64,000 bases of DNA from Calliphora vicina (taxonomy: Eukaryota > Arthropoda > Insecta > Diptera > Calliphoridae): the NCBI RefSeq assembly GCF_958450345.1, contig NC_088782.1, forward strand, positions 103,260,358-103,324,357, in the 5' to 3' direction. Positions 24,147 to 36,402 of the stretch are shown here, piece after piece; within the stretch, counting starts at the first letter, position 1, and each line of letters opens with the position of its first letter. The notes beneath the pieces are model-generated. The model was not told the origin of the DNA. It saw only the letters and a list, made by a program, of their open reading frames with translations, and did no database searches. The translations under genes were made by a program, and so were the position numbers.

Positions 24147-24760
24147 TTATACCCTACACCACCATAGTGGGGAGAGTATTATTGCTTTTGTGGTGATGTT
24201 TGTAACACCCACCCAGTATACCGATCAACTGTGAATCACTTTCTGAGTCAATGAAACGTCGCGACGTCCTTCCGTTATGTTGGCAGTCCGTATAATCAAA
24301 TTTAGTACATACATTTTTTTCCGCCCAAGGACGAAGCTAATTGAAACTGGATGAAATCAGTCCATTATTTCAACTATCCCTCATGCAAATAGCACCTTAT
24401 CGGTCATAAATGTTTAATCTATATAAATATCTACACAAATTTCGCTTCTAATAATTTTTTTTTTCTGATGAGCGGTACATAGTTAGTCATAGGCCCGCAT
24501 CCGAATATTACTTTAACGAGTATAAATCTGTTACAAGTGTTGGCATCCTCAAAGAATTCAACAGGAATAAGTTTCATATATACGTTAATCACACGACCTA
24601 ATTGCATGGCGATCGGTCCATAATTTGACATAGCTGACACAGAATATCATACATGAAAATAAATTATTGAAATTTTAAAAGAATAAGGTTTGTTCTCATT
24701 TACTCAGTGTAGGGTATTATACAACGTCGGAATTCACCGACTATACTATCTTACTTGTTT
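24147..24760 (+). mobile_element. Helentron, second subfamily, complete-looking (614 bp)
   Basis: Starts TATACCCTACACCACCATAG and ends GTGTAGGGTATTATA, ACCGACTATACTATCTTAC, TTGTTTT. The subterminal ACCCTACAC/GTGTAGGGT inverted repeat and the CTTGTTT end are DINE-1-type features. The interior is the complement of the GGGAGCTATGAC-type body seen at 59280-59560. No Rep gene; non-autonomous. Confidence 0.8.
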
Positions 24761-25031
24761 TATTTTCAATATCTTTTTTTTAAAGTTCATACAATTACGA
24801 AAAATTTATTTGCAATTATCCAAACAAATTCAATATTCAAAATTTAGAAGAAAATATTAGAATATTTTTATTTCTGAGCACAAATTCAATTACCAAATAG
24901 TTGAAACCAGTATAATATATCTATTGACTTTGGACAAAACAAAACTTAACTGGAACTTTAAAATTTTTCAGGAGAACGTAAAAACTGTTTAATTGATCTA
25001 TTACATTGTGCACGATTTTTACACACTTTTT

Positions 25032-26984
25032 ACTGTCAAGCGGGGTACACGGATTAAACTAATTCGATTACGCTAAATCCAGTTTTATGTTAGCTTTTGT
25101 TTTCGAGATATAACGTTATTTCGAAAATGGAGCAGGTTGCTCAACATATATTCGCGTAACTCAAAAATGGTTTTGTTTATTAAATAAACTCAAAAAACCG
25201 AAATTCCGCAATAAAACTACCTTTAAGATAGTTTTAAAAGAAAAAAAATAATATTTTAACAAAATTTAGAAATTGTTGGTTTTTAAAACTGCATAAAAAA
25301 TTGGAAAATGTAGATACGCTATTAATTTCTTCCAACCGCATACAAAGCAAACTTCCAAACAAAACGAACTCCAAACGATTAAAATCTGTCCACAACTTTT
25401 AATATTAATAATATTTTAAAATTTTTTCCCATATTTTTTCAAAAAGTCTTTTATACATTTTTTAATTCTTAAAAACCGTTTTAAAAAACGAAAATTTCTA
25501 AATTTTGCTAAAATATCGAGCCCTTAGCGACAAATTATCGTAAGAGACATTTTCTAATTTTTTTTTATTGCAAAAATTAAAATATTTTGGACCGACTGAT
25601 GTTTTAGCATTCTCAGAATATCAAAATTGTTGATAACTTTAAAATCATAGGGGGTAAGATTTTATCGTAAGCGAAATAAATCTGTAACTTCTAAATGGTT
25701 AGATTGGTTTGAATGATATTTCATATTCACAAAGAAGAAGTGCTGTAGAGTTTAAGTTCTGAATGTGGACCTCATGGGCGCACCAGGGGCGCGATCAAGG
25801 GTCCTCAAAGTAGGACACCTCGGGTATGTTACATTTTTAAAACGATCCTATTTCTTCGTTTGTGTTCCAATTTCAAAAAAATTACACATATAAAATCTTT
25901 TATCGAGCGCTACAAAAGACCTAGTCGTAGCTATCAATTACCTCTTATAGCTTAGGAGATATTCGCATTTGAAAATTCAATTTTCAATATTTTTACCCAA
26001 CCTAGCCAGTTTCTTGAAAACAGCGTATCAAAATATTTTGCGATTTTCTCCACTTTTCCTTCATTGGACTAACAACATATGTATGTATCAAATACACTGT
26101 TTAAACTGTTTAAAATAATGACTAAGTCCAGAGTTATATGCATTTGAATTTAAAAAATTTTAAAAAGCCGATTTTTCGCAAATTTTTGGGAAAAAGAACT
26201 GTTTTTCTTTTTAAGTTATCACAAAAAATTTCTAAGAGGATTTATAAGGAATTTATACCTTATGAAAGCTAAGTTTTCATAAAATATTCTAAATGAAAAC
26301 AAAATTTAAAACTTTTGTTACCGAAGGGACCAGGTCTATTCAAAAAACACCTATTTTTTATGTAAAATTAAATTTTAGGTCAAAAATTCTAAAATCGCAT
26401 ATTCGATATCCAAATATAGTAACCGATTTTAGATGGACCGATATGCTTTTAATTATTTTGTAAAGGGTTCCGATAACTCCGACCCTGGTATGAATATTAT
26501 AGTCAAAAAACTAAAAATTTCCATTTTTGGGATTTTTCAACACTTTTTGGGAATTGCGGGATTGCTGATAATAAATTTAAAAATTCGTTCTTATTTTTCA
26601 TTAAAAACTATTCATAAATAACAATTTTATTTCAATTGGAAAAATTTGTATCTATGCAATAATTCAATAAAAAAATTTTTTGTCATATTTTTCAATAAAG
26701 TATTCCATAAATTTTTAATTGTCAAAAGTTATAAATATTTTTGAAAAATAGACAAATAGCTTGAACGAAATTATATTATATCGCATCATAACATGTTTAA
26801 TTCTATGTATAAATTTCAAAATAATCGAAAAAAACCTTCTCCTGTAAAATTTGTGTTTAGTCGCTTACGAGAATTTGACGCTAAGGTCTCGATATTATTT
26901 TTGTTTGCCAAAAAAAATCGGTTAGCACCACTGGTTTCAGTGTAATCGAATTAGTTTAACCCGCCGAGAGCCCCGCTTGGCAGT
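25032..26984. repeat. Outer inverted repeats around R4 copy A
   Basis: Left arm 25032-25074 (ACTGTCAAGCGGGG, then TTAAACTAATTCGATTAC) faces right arm 26939-26984. Pairing is good apart from a short indel. Probably the TIRs of an old element into which the R4 element jumped. No clean target duplication seen. Confidence 0.6.
25517..26891. mobile_element. R4-family TIR element, copy A (1375 bp)
   Basis: Termini CGAGCCCTTAGCGACAAATT and, inverted, CGAGACCTTAGCGTCAAATT. Flanked by ATAT at 25513-25516 and 26892-26895, a 4-bp duplication. Copy B is at 59571-61033, with internal fragments at 19965 and 50620. The interior shows no recognisable transposase; the longest frames are under 70 codons. Superfamily not assigned. 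Confidence 0.85.
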
Positions 26985-27434
26985 TTATTCAACTAGCACA
27001 TGTCATTAAATAATTTTGAAAGTATTGAACAAAGCATTCTTTAAGGGCAAATAATATAAATAATTATCGATTAATGGAACAGTTAGGCTCTCCTAAATAA
27101 TCTTAAAATTCCAAAGATATTATAATCTGTGTACAATTTTAAACAAAAATAATCTGTGTACAATTTTAAACAAAAATAAAAATTTACGCTAAAAGTAACT
27201 AAAACAAAATTCAGATTTCTTATTTTTATTTCTAATACATTCAGCATGGATATAACGTTTTTTATCATTTTAAAAGCTTTTCTCATGTCCTTTTTCACCT
27301 TATTAGAGCCAAGTGATCGTCAGGCATCTGTTTAAAAAATGTATTTGTGCTATTTTATTGGAATTATATATGTTTTCAATATACATTAGCCCAATAATGT
27401 CCACATACAGGAAAAATAATTGTGTTACTTTAGT
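26985..27434. other. AT-rich non-coding DNA
   Basis: No gene seen. A 33-bp direct repeat containing AATCTGTGTACAATTTTAAA occurs twice in tandem at about 27122-27180. Confidence 0.5.
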
Positions 27435-27438
27435 TTAA

Positions 27439-29477
27439 CCCATTAATGCCGAATGGGTAGAAAAATACCCAAAAATAGAGCAATTTTAGAAAAATTCTAG
27501 GAGAGCTATATCAAAAATCTTTTTTTTGGAATAGATAATGTAAGAATCGAACTACTTAAAATAATTTTTTCGGTAATAGTAGGCCATTCCTTGGTGGGGA
27601 ACTAGTGAGCCAAATTTGAGCAATTTTGCAAAATCACAAAGTTCGAAAATAAACGGCTCTAGAAAACGGGGGTAGTGGAAGTTCCCCATGCCCTCCATGT
27701 GCCTAGTAGTCTTAGATGTCCTATATCAGTAAACAAAATAACCAAGCGATTAGACCCACTTTCCTAAGCTACAAGTACGATTTTGTGCATTGGGTATAAA
27801 AATACCCACTTCATAATAAAATTATATAAAAGTATGAGAATACATGAGCCATGTAATATGACTATATAAAATATTTAGATGGTGAAAACTAAAATTATAC
27901 ACAACCTAACTAAAATTTTTTCGACTATGAAATAATGATGCCAAACCTCTTTTTTTATATTGACGGTGATTACCACCATTGAAAAAATAGTAGTAATGTG
28001 GTGTTTTAGACCCCACAGTTCGTGGTGGCAGTCTGAAACTAGCAATCTAATCTACTTTCAGGTTACCAATAGCCACAGAATTAGTGACTTGTCCTAGGAG
28101 GAAGTAAATTGACTCTTTGGGGACAATAGCTACATTTTGTCGATTGAAAATGGACAATTTACTCTACATTCGAACCTGTCATAATAGATTGAATAACTGC
28201 TTTCTGAATTACAGTACAAAAAAACAAGTGTCAAATGTTCCCATCTCTAGATTTCTTATGACCAGTAAAGTGACGACTGCCTCCGCCATGCAATTCCTGG
28301 GAATGTTTAAGTAACAACCGTCTCCACTCTGCATTACAATGTGTACATTCTTGACGAATGACCCGAATACATACATGTTAGAGTCAAACAGGTGTTTAGA
28401 CAATAGTGAAAATTAGTGCAGTTTACGGGTGCATTGAGTTCTTGTCGAACTACTGGGTAGTGTTAGAGAGTTCCATTCCTCCTCAATTTGTTATTCATTT
28501 GTGAAAACTTTACCAGAACCATTATTAAGGTACCATGTTACCATGGTCTTAATAATAGTCATAGAAAAATTGAATACTAATAATAAAGTGATGTAGAAAT
28601 TCCCAATAACCTCATATATATTTTTTATATAATGTTTCCTAGACTTTCTCTTCATTAACAAAAATATGGTTCTATATTATTGAGACCAATATTTCCATTA
28701 TTTTTAACGTCAAGATACAACTTTAGATCTTATAAATACACTCCATCTCAGACTTACCATTATAATCATTAGTTATTTGAATTTCACCTTATCTGATGGA
28801 AAATATCTGTGGTTTGCGCCATTATTTTCCTCATCTATTTATTATTGTTAGCCAACAACTTTAAAACTTTAAGATCTTGAAGAATTTTCGATATATTTTA
28901 TTATTGAATTTCTTTTACTCTATCGAAAAATGTAACAATATTTTTTATCAAGCCAGACTTATGTACATCTATTGATGGTAAATGATTAATATAACACAAC
29001 TAGTTAGATATGTGGTTTCAACTTTTCACCATCTGGTTGAAAGCTAGGCGGATCCGGATCAACCATTGGGAGTGTGTGGTTAGTTTTTGGAATTTAAAAT
29101 TTGTTCTACATTTTTCTCTTGTTTTTTCCTTTTTTATATGAACAATTTTCGGTTTTGGTGGGGACGGGGAATTCCTATTACACCCCTATGGATCCGCGCC
29201 TGTAGCTAGGTAATGATAAATCTACAACGTAATCATCAAAACATCGAAAAAAATGCGTTAAGGTCTTCCTTTTTCTAAGTAGCTAATTAAAAAAAAAACA
29301 TACATTTTAGAACCCATATATACTGAAGTGGGTAGAAAAATACCCATACCCTGCAGGCTCATGCATAGCAGATAAAAAAGCTAAAAATATCCACGGCAAT
29401 ATAAATGCCTTAAGTACTGTCTGTATAAAATTTCATCGAAATCGGACAACGGATTCGGGGGTCAGGCATTAAAGCAG
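27439..29477. mobile_element. piggyBac-like element with TTAA sites (2.0 kb)
   Basis: TTAA at 27435-27438 is followed by CCCATTAATGCC. The other end reads GGCATTAAAGCAG followed by TTAA at 29478-29481. TTAA duplication and a terminal C-rich start fit piggyBac. Subterminal palindromic words GGGTAGAAAAATACCC recur at both ends (27455 and 29330), with a variant at 27790. A degraded transposase lies on the minus strand. Confidence 0.65.
27960..28400 (-). pseudogene. piggyBac-like transposase remnant
   Basis: On the minus strand, between the TTAA-flanked ends, several short frames read in the same direction. The most telling is LLVIRNLEMGTFDTCFFVL, which resembles the DDE-domain stretch of piggyBac proteins around the S-x-x-L-L-x-x-L...T-G-T-x-R region. 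Other pieces are CMAEAVVTLLV and NRQNVAIVPKESIYFLLGQV. Stops and frameshifts are frequent and no catalytic aspartate can be placed with confidence. An active enzyme would cut and paste at TTAA. The call leans on the element's ends as much as on the protein. Confidence 0.45.
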
Positions 29478-29481
29478 TTAA

Positions 29482-30902
29482 AGCAGTTCTTATGTTGATT
29501 TTAGCTTTTAAGTTTCATAATATTTAGAACTTTAAAACCCAAAAAATTCCAAACAAATTTATGTTATTTGACTTGAAACAATAATTCGAATAACGGCGAA
29601 ATATTGTATTTGATTTTTTTTAGTATGAATTTATTTTTTTAACAAATATAATTCATCACTTTTAACTTACAAATACAGCTATCAATGTAAGACATTTAAT
29701 TAGAATTTCTGTATGAAGACTTTATTGGGCTACTGTATATGATAACTGGAAGAAAGCTTCGTAAATCTTCTAGCCTTATGTTCCATCAATATTTACGCCC
29801 ATGCAAACACTCATTGAAATCACTTTGGATTCGTGGGTCGAGTCTATTTTTGAAGTACCAATCCCCGATTTTTTCGTTCAATGTCTTTTCATTATTGATT
29901 GATCTACGCAAGAATTGCTAGTAGTCATATTACCATGACCTTCCCTATGACACTGAACATCATGACCTTCACATTGACACTGCACATTAATATAGGAACA
30001 GGTGGCTTTTAACCGAGCAGAGCCATAAAAGCTAACTACAAGTGTATTATTTTCGTAGTCGACTACCAAATTGCTTGCAGGGTATGTAAATATGTCTATG
30101 TAAATACATATGTGCTAAAGAAAATATTGTTTCTTTTACACGTTTAATCTCACACATGTAAAGAACATAAATATGTTTTGTTGCTTTAAAAGAATATAGT
30201 TAAATGTTTAGATAATCCTTAATGCAAGACTCTGTATATTATGTGTGTATGTTTTCTATTATAAAAAATACATACTCATACAAATAATCATGTTTAAACT
30301 TATGCTAGAGTTTGAATATATCTATAGTTTGTATGTATGATACCAGATACTAGAATATACATAAGTGTAAGTATACTCTAGTGTATTATAAAATCACTTT
30401 ACCCTAACAATGTTAACATAAACACATACACATATGTATATGTAAGTAATAGTCATTCTTATATTGCACAGTGGGATTAACAATTAATCAGGGATATATC
30501 AATACCTTTAATTAACTACGCGTTTAATTGCAATGATAGTTCGCAAATTTAGCAAACTGGCGTAATGTTGACTCATATAATATTACCGAATACAGTGGTA
30601 CTAAGAAATGGTAAATGATGAAAATTTATGTATGTACTTCTTTGTAATCTTTGTTATTATTAAAAAAATTGTACTTTTTCCGATCTCCTCAATAATTTTG
30701 GTATTTAGGGAACTCTTTTTTGAAAATCGATACGGTCGTCTAACTTTAATGAATTAAAACTACCGTAACTCAGACTTTTTTCAAAAACTCAGACAAAATA
30801 AACAATTAAAATAACGTTTTTTTCAAGAAGATAGTTATGATGCTTTCACTAAAACTTAGCAATCGAAAAAAAACTATAAGCAGTTCCGTACTCTATTAGG
30901 GA
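29482..30902. other. AT-rich non-coding DNA
   Basis: No gene, RNA gene or element ends identified. Scattered ATGTATATGTA-type low-complexity runs around 30230-30440. Confidence 0.5.
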
Positions 30903-31504
30903 TTTGTAACTAGGGTTTTTATCCCGGGATTTTTAGTCGGTATTCCCGGGAATTAAAAACTGACGAAACTACAAAGAAAATAAGTTAGAACTCTAATTTT
31001 ATTTTAAAAAAAGTGAAACGTTCTTTTTACAGTTTTTCGTTTATATCTCGGCATTTAACATTTAAAAAGACATATGGAAAACTTCATGATCTAGAAATAA
31101 ATGTGAATAATCGTCAATGTCAAGATGGACCAGTGCGAATTATTCCACAAAATTCTAATAGAACAAAGGCCTCTACTGTGGAAGGCTGCACACCATTTGG
31201 TATTTCCAAGTATAGAATTGTTTTGGCCTTGAAATTAAACACAGCAATAGTTCTTGGTTGTTACCAAGACAGCTTTTTAATGAGTGTGTTTTGCAAATGT
31301 TCGACTTGATTTTGTGAATAAACACCTTTTAATCAAAATAACAAAGCATGAAATGAAGACTTTATGTATATGTACATATAAAATATATAACAAAGGATCG
31401 AAGGAATTAATTCTTCAAAATTAATTCAATTTAAATGAAGCTGTTGAAGGAAGCTAAAGAATTAGATATTGGGAATGGATTTATGAAATGAAAGGTTTGC
31501 ATTT

Positions 31505-32459
<955 letters not shown>

Positions 32460-32659
32460 AATTACGGATTAAGATTTTAGTGAATTAAGCTCAAATTGAA
32501 TTAACTAATACGAAGCTTTATATATAATGATTATAACATTAAGTTTTTATATGAAATTTTGCTATAATATTCATAATTTACAGTAATGTAGAGAAAAATA
32601 TTCCCGATTCCCGGGAATCAAAAAAGGTCGAGAAATTAAAAACCCTATTTGTAACATAT

Positions 32660-33055
32660 ATGGGTTTGTTATTTTAGTCTATGTTTAGGAAAAATATTGC
32701 AAAAAAAAAATCCGGGACGTCAAACTTTTGAGATATTTATATATATTGGAACAAAAATAAAAAATTAATGGTGTATATCTGTTGTTATAAATATTTTAAT
32801 TTGTCTTCCTCCCATCACTCCAACTATAGCCTCCTAGCATATGCTAGGATAATTCTGTTCAAATCCGGCACAATCAAGTCGATCGGAAGAGAAGTGGTAA
32901 TAAATCTGTCTATACTAAACTCCTGGTCCGAATTTACAATGATGTACAAACAAATCGTACAGGAGGAAAATGGCTTTCAGAAAATTTAATTTTGTGACCA
33001 CATTAGAATACACAAACCTACTAGGAAAATAAAAAAATCATATTTGTTTCACTAT
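32660..33055. other. AT-rich non-coding DNA
   Basis: No gene, RNA gene or element end recognised between the hAT and the Helitron-like repeats. Confidence 0.45.
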
Positions 33056-33059
33056 GTTA

Positions 33060-33430
33060 TCTCTTATACTTGTATACTCTTATAACAGCTATGTATCTAT
33101 TCGAAAATAACTATTTATTTTGTGTGACCAGATACCACCCAAAAGTTGACTATGTACTTTGTATGGAAGGTGCCACAACCACTGTACGGATCCAGACCAG
33201 TTTTAGGTACACTCCGTACTGTGATAAGAAATTGATTCATACACAGTTTAAATACATAACAATTATAGTTCTCCATATATACGAAATTAAATATGATGTG
33301 CATAATGGTAAAAAGTTTTGCGACTTTCACAATTATAGTTCAGCAGATATACCATAATAACTATTTACTTTGTATGGGAAGTGCCCCGCCCACTTTAAAT
33401 TTCATAATAGCAGTCCAATGGTTTAGGCTC
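33060..33430 (-). repeat. Helitron-type body repeats
   Basis: Units with TTTGTATGGAAGGTGCCAC and TTTGTATGGGAAGTGCCCCG followed by CCCAC, about 200 bp apart. They are complementary to the GGGCGTGGCACC units at 9003-9430. No termini seen. Confidence 0.5.
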
Positions 33431-33594
33431 CTATAAGTCACAAATAAACAGACATACATATATTTTTAAATATACTTATACTAATCGTCAAAAAATCGGA
33501 AAAAATAAAAATACCTACTTTTTTGTGAAATTTGTCCGTTTTTTAGAAAAAAAACTAACTAACTTTACATATTTAAGCAATTAATGTTGTAAAA

Positions 33595-35107
33595 GAGGGC
33601 AACCAAAAATGTGCTCTAAAAAAAGTGTTTTATGCGCATAAAATATGCACTTAAAAACGAAAAATATGCTCTTAAAATATAAAAAATATGTACTTTCAAA
33701 CAATTACCAACTGTTTGGTAATTGTTTGAATTCAAAATTTCATTAAAAAAAATATATATGAAGTAAATAAAATATTGAGTTCATAAATTAAAATTGGTTA
33801 TTATAGGATTAAATATCAATTTTAGGGAATTTGGCACTACATGAAAATAGTTAGATTCAATTCATTTTATTATCTTTAGCAATAAATTACTATGTGAATA
33901 CTTAAGTTTTAAATTTTTTTAACTAAATCTTTGTTTTAGATTTCCGAGTTTCTTAGACAATCATAGTCAATTGATTTGTCCCATCTTTTAAACTGCTTAA
34001 TACTTCAAACTTTTTTTTAGTATTGAGTGGCATAATATTTTACATTCTCAATCCATGTGTCCCAATGTTTATAGGATCCCTACTGAGGATGTACCCAATA
34101 ATTCTCCAAATGTTTCTATTCTATATAAAGCTTTAAAGGTTTTTTTATCATTTGGATAATGTTTCAAAAACTCTGTGAATAGCGTGTAATTTTTTGGTAA
34201 AAAATTCGAGCATTCATCATGTATCTAGATTAACATCTGAATTCGTCTTCTAAAATTTAAATAGAATTATAAAAGAGCCTTACAATAGTGGAATGATTAG
34301 TTCTATTTAAGACTGCAGCAATTAAAAAAAACTTTTTGTTCAAGTTTTATCACTGGGACTCAAAATACCGTGACATTTCCTATGTTTCTTCCTTTCTCAT
34401 CCATTCTATCGTTTATCGATATCCACGTATATACTTTTTTAACGATTTCTTAACAAATTTTTTTACAAGTTCTGTAAATATATCAACGGGTTTTGAACGC
34501 GAGATTTTCGATAGATCTTAATATTCTGAACGTCTGTAGAATACTTGTTTAATTTTACATTAGTGGTAAACTACTAATGCCCAAACATAACTGTCTCAAT
34601 ATCAAGCTGACTAAAATTCCTTCTTTTAAATGTATCCAACAATTTTTTAAGAAGTTGCCCATAATAACATGCAATTTTGGAATTTTCTTTTAATTTTTTA
34701 CGTATTTTTACTATTTGTTAAATTTTAATATTTGTGTGTATATTTTTAATTTAATTGAAATATATGGAAACTAAGCTCCTAAGCTTAAGTAACTTAGGCC
34801 AATTATCATTGGACCTTAACAAAATAGTAAAATATAGAAATGAAAAATTACAATACAAACAATGAAATTATATAAGGAAAATAAAATAATGAAAAATAAA
34901 AGAAAATATCCAACAAAAAATATGCAGTTATGAGTTAAATATGCTATAAAACGCAAAATATGCTAAAATATGCAGTAAATGGCAAAATATGCACTAACAA
35001 ATCGATGCCAAAATTCTAAAAATTTTCTGAAACGGATAAATAACTAACTCATATGTTTATACGACGCACAGCAAAAAATATGATCTTGCATATTTTTGGT
35101 TGCCCTG
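33595..35107 (-). mobile_element. hAT transposon (family A, copy 2) with transposase relic
   Basis: The right end (minus-strand reading) is CAGGGCAACCAAAAATATGC. The left end has GAGGGCAACCAAAAATGTGC. These match the ends of the element at 983 (CAGGGAAACCAAAATATGC). GCATATTTT-type subterminal repeats occur at both ends (33605-33690 and 34915-35100). The 8 bp outside the two ends do not match, so the target duplication has decayed or one end has been rearranged. Confidence 0.75.
33970..34530 (-). pseudogene. hAT transposase remnant, central domain
   Basis: Minus-strand pieces in sequence: NDRMDEKGRNIGNVTVF, VPVIKLEQKVFLIAAVLNRT, NHSTIVRLFYNSI, and near 34020-34080 HWDTWIENVKYYATQY. The last matches the T-R-W-G-T-W-I-x-A-x-x-Y-Y block, and the first part fits the region between the first catalytic acid and that block in hAT transposases. 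Multiple stops and frameshifts. The C-terminal ERxFS block is not found here, but the short sister at 1627 retains it. It would have bound the GCATAT subterminal repeats. Confidence 0.65.
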
Positions 35108-35154
35108 ATAATTAGTATTATTTAATATTTGCATACAAAAATTAAATATTTGTA

Positions 35155-35400
35155 TACTCTTCACCGTGAGTGGTGAGATCATATATAAGTTTATAATTCA
35201 GTTTGTATTTTTCATATTTCCACAAAAAGCCATGACTTACCTATATATATCTCGAAGACTAAGTCATGTACATAAACTATTCATATACCATATGAAAGGG
35301 ATTTCAAAGACATTCCAAAGACGTATGCGATATTCGAACCAACTATATGTCAATTTCGAAAAAATCAAGGCTTTATTAATTTTAAAAAGTCTTTAGTATA
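35155..35400 (+). mobile_element. DINE-1-like Helentron, diverged
   Basis: TATACTCTTCACCGTGAG, then ATATATAAGTTTATAATTC, resembles the 5' end at 31505. Later blocks (AAAGACATTCCAAAGACGTAT, AACCAACTATATGTCAAT) resemble the 3' body. The microsatellite is absent and the 3' terminus is not visible. Confidence 0.55.
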
Positions 35401-36400
35401 GGTTTATAGACATCCTTCAAGTAACTGTTTGTATAAACGATTTATTTTTTTTATTAATTTGTCTTGAATAAATATTCGTTCCGTATTGACGCGGCTAAAA
35501 ATAAAAATTTCACAATTTTTTTTCCAAAATCTACCAAACATTTTTCATTTTGATTCATTAAATTATTAAAATCAAGTAATTTAAGCTCTTTAAATTCAGA
35601 TTACATTTTTATATATCATCTTCTATCTTACAAAAACAATTATGGTTCTGTTTGTATTTATTATATTTGTTAATTAAATGATTATATGAAAACCTTGATG
35701 TAAATATAGACTTTTCATAAAATCGTCATTTTGAGGACTAAAATCGGCAAATCGCACTTTGCCATTTTTACAATCAAAAATCGTCAAAATGCCGATAAAT
35801 CGGAAAATCTGGCAACAGTGCTCAAGACATACAATTTTTTACTTTTTTTGCAAATTAAAAACTTTTTTGACTTTTTTTTAAAAATGTGCAATTTTTTAAT
35901 TTTTATTTTTGCTCAACAGAGAGCTTAGGTCTGTTCCTTTAAGTTATTTTTAATCGCTGAGAAGCGTGTGGAATATCTTTCAAAATAAGTTTCTACACCA
36001 CTGTGTACTATACATTTTAAAAACCGCCTCACTGTACACTGTCTAATAAGAGTTAAAGTTTTACTCATTTAATTCTTATACTTACTAGTACATGTCTATG
36101 TACCTAATATCTATGTACATTCTTACATTAAGTTACATAAGTATTTATGTGCATTTTTCACCAGAGCGTGTCAATGGATGTTTTTGTAAGTTAGTATAGT
36201 CTTCGTAATGAAACAGTTTATCATACGCCCTGTTGTATTCCAACAGGGCTTAAATAAGTATTTTTTTTTGTTTTTTGCACAAAACTACTTACTTGACTGA
36301 CTGGCTGTTTCCTTTAGTGCTGTTAGCTGTTCACATGTATGTTTTACATTGAGATTGTGTGTCTGTTTTTGCTTGTTATTCAGTGTAATGTATGTGTGTG
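35401..36400. other. AT-rich non-coding DNA
   Basis: No gene seen. A GCCCTGTTG/CAACAGGGC palindrome at 36226-36248 is preceded by TTATCATACGCC, a shortened form of the dispersed motif. Confidence 0.5.
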
Positions 36401-36402
36401 TA

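Noticed and set aside
25780..25830. Conserved peptide-like text around a GGACACCTCGGGTATGTTAC block in R4 copies
   Set aside because: The frame is not kept between copies (different frames at 50850 and 59900), so the conservation is at the DNA level.
31013..31309. 98-codon open frame inside a hAT
   Set aside because: Composition is protein-like but I recognise no domain. It could be a transposase shred, so I did not call it a gene.
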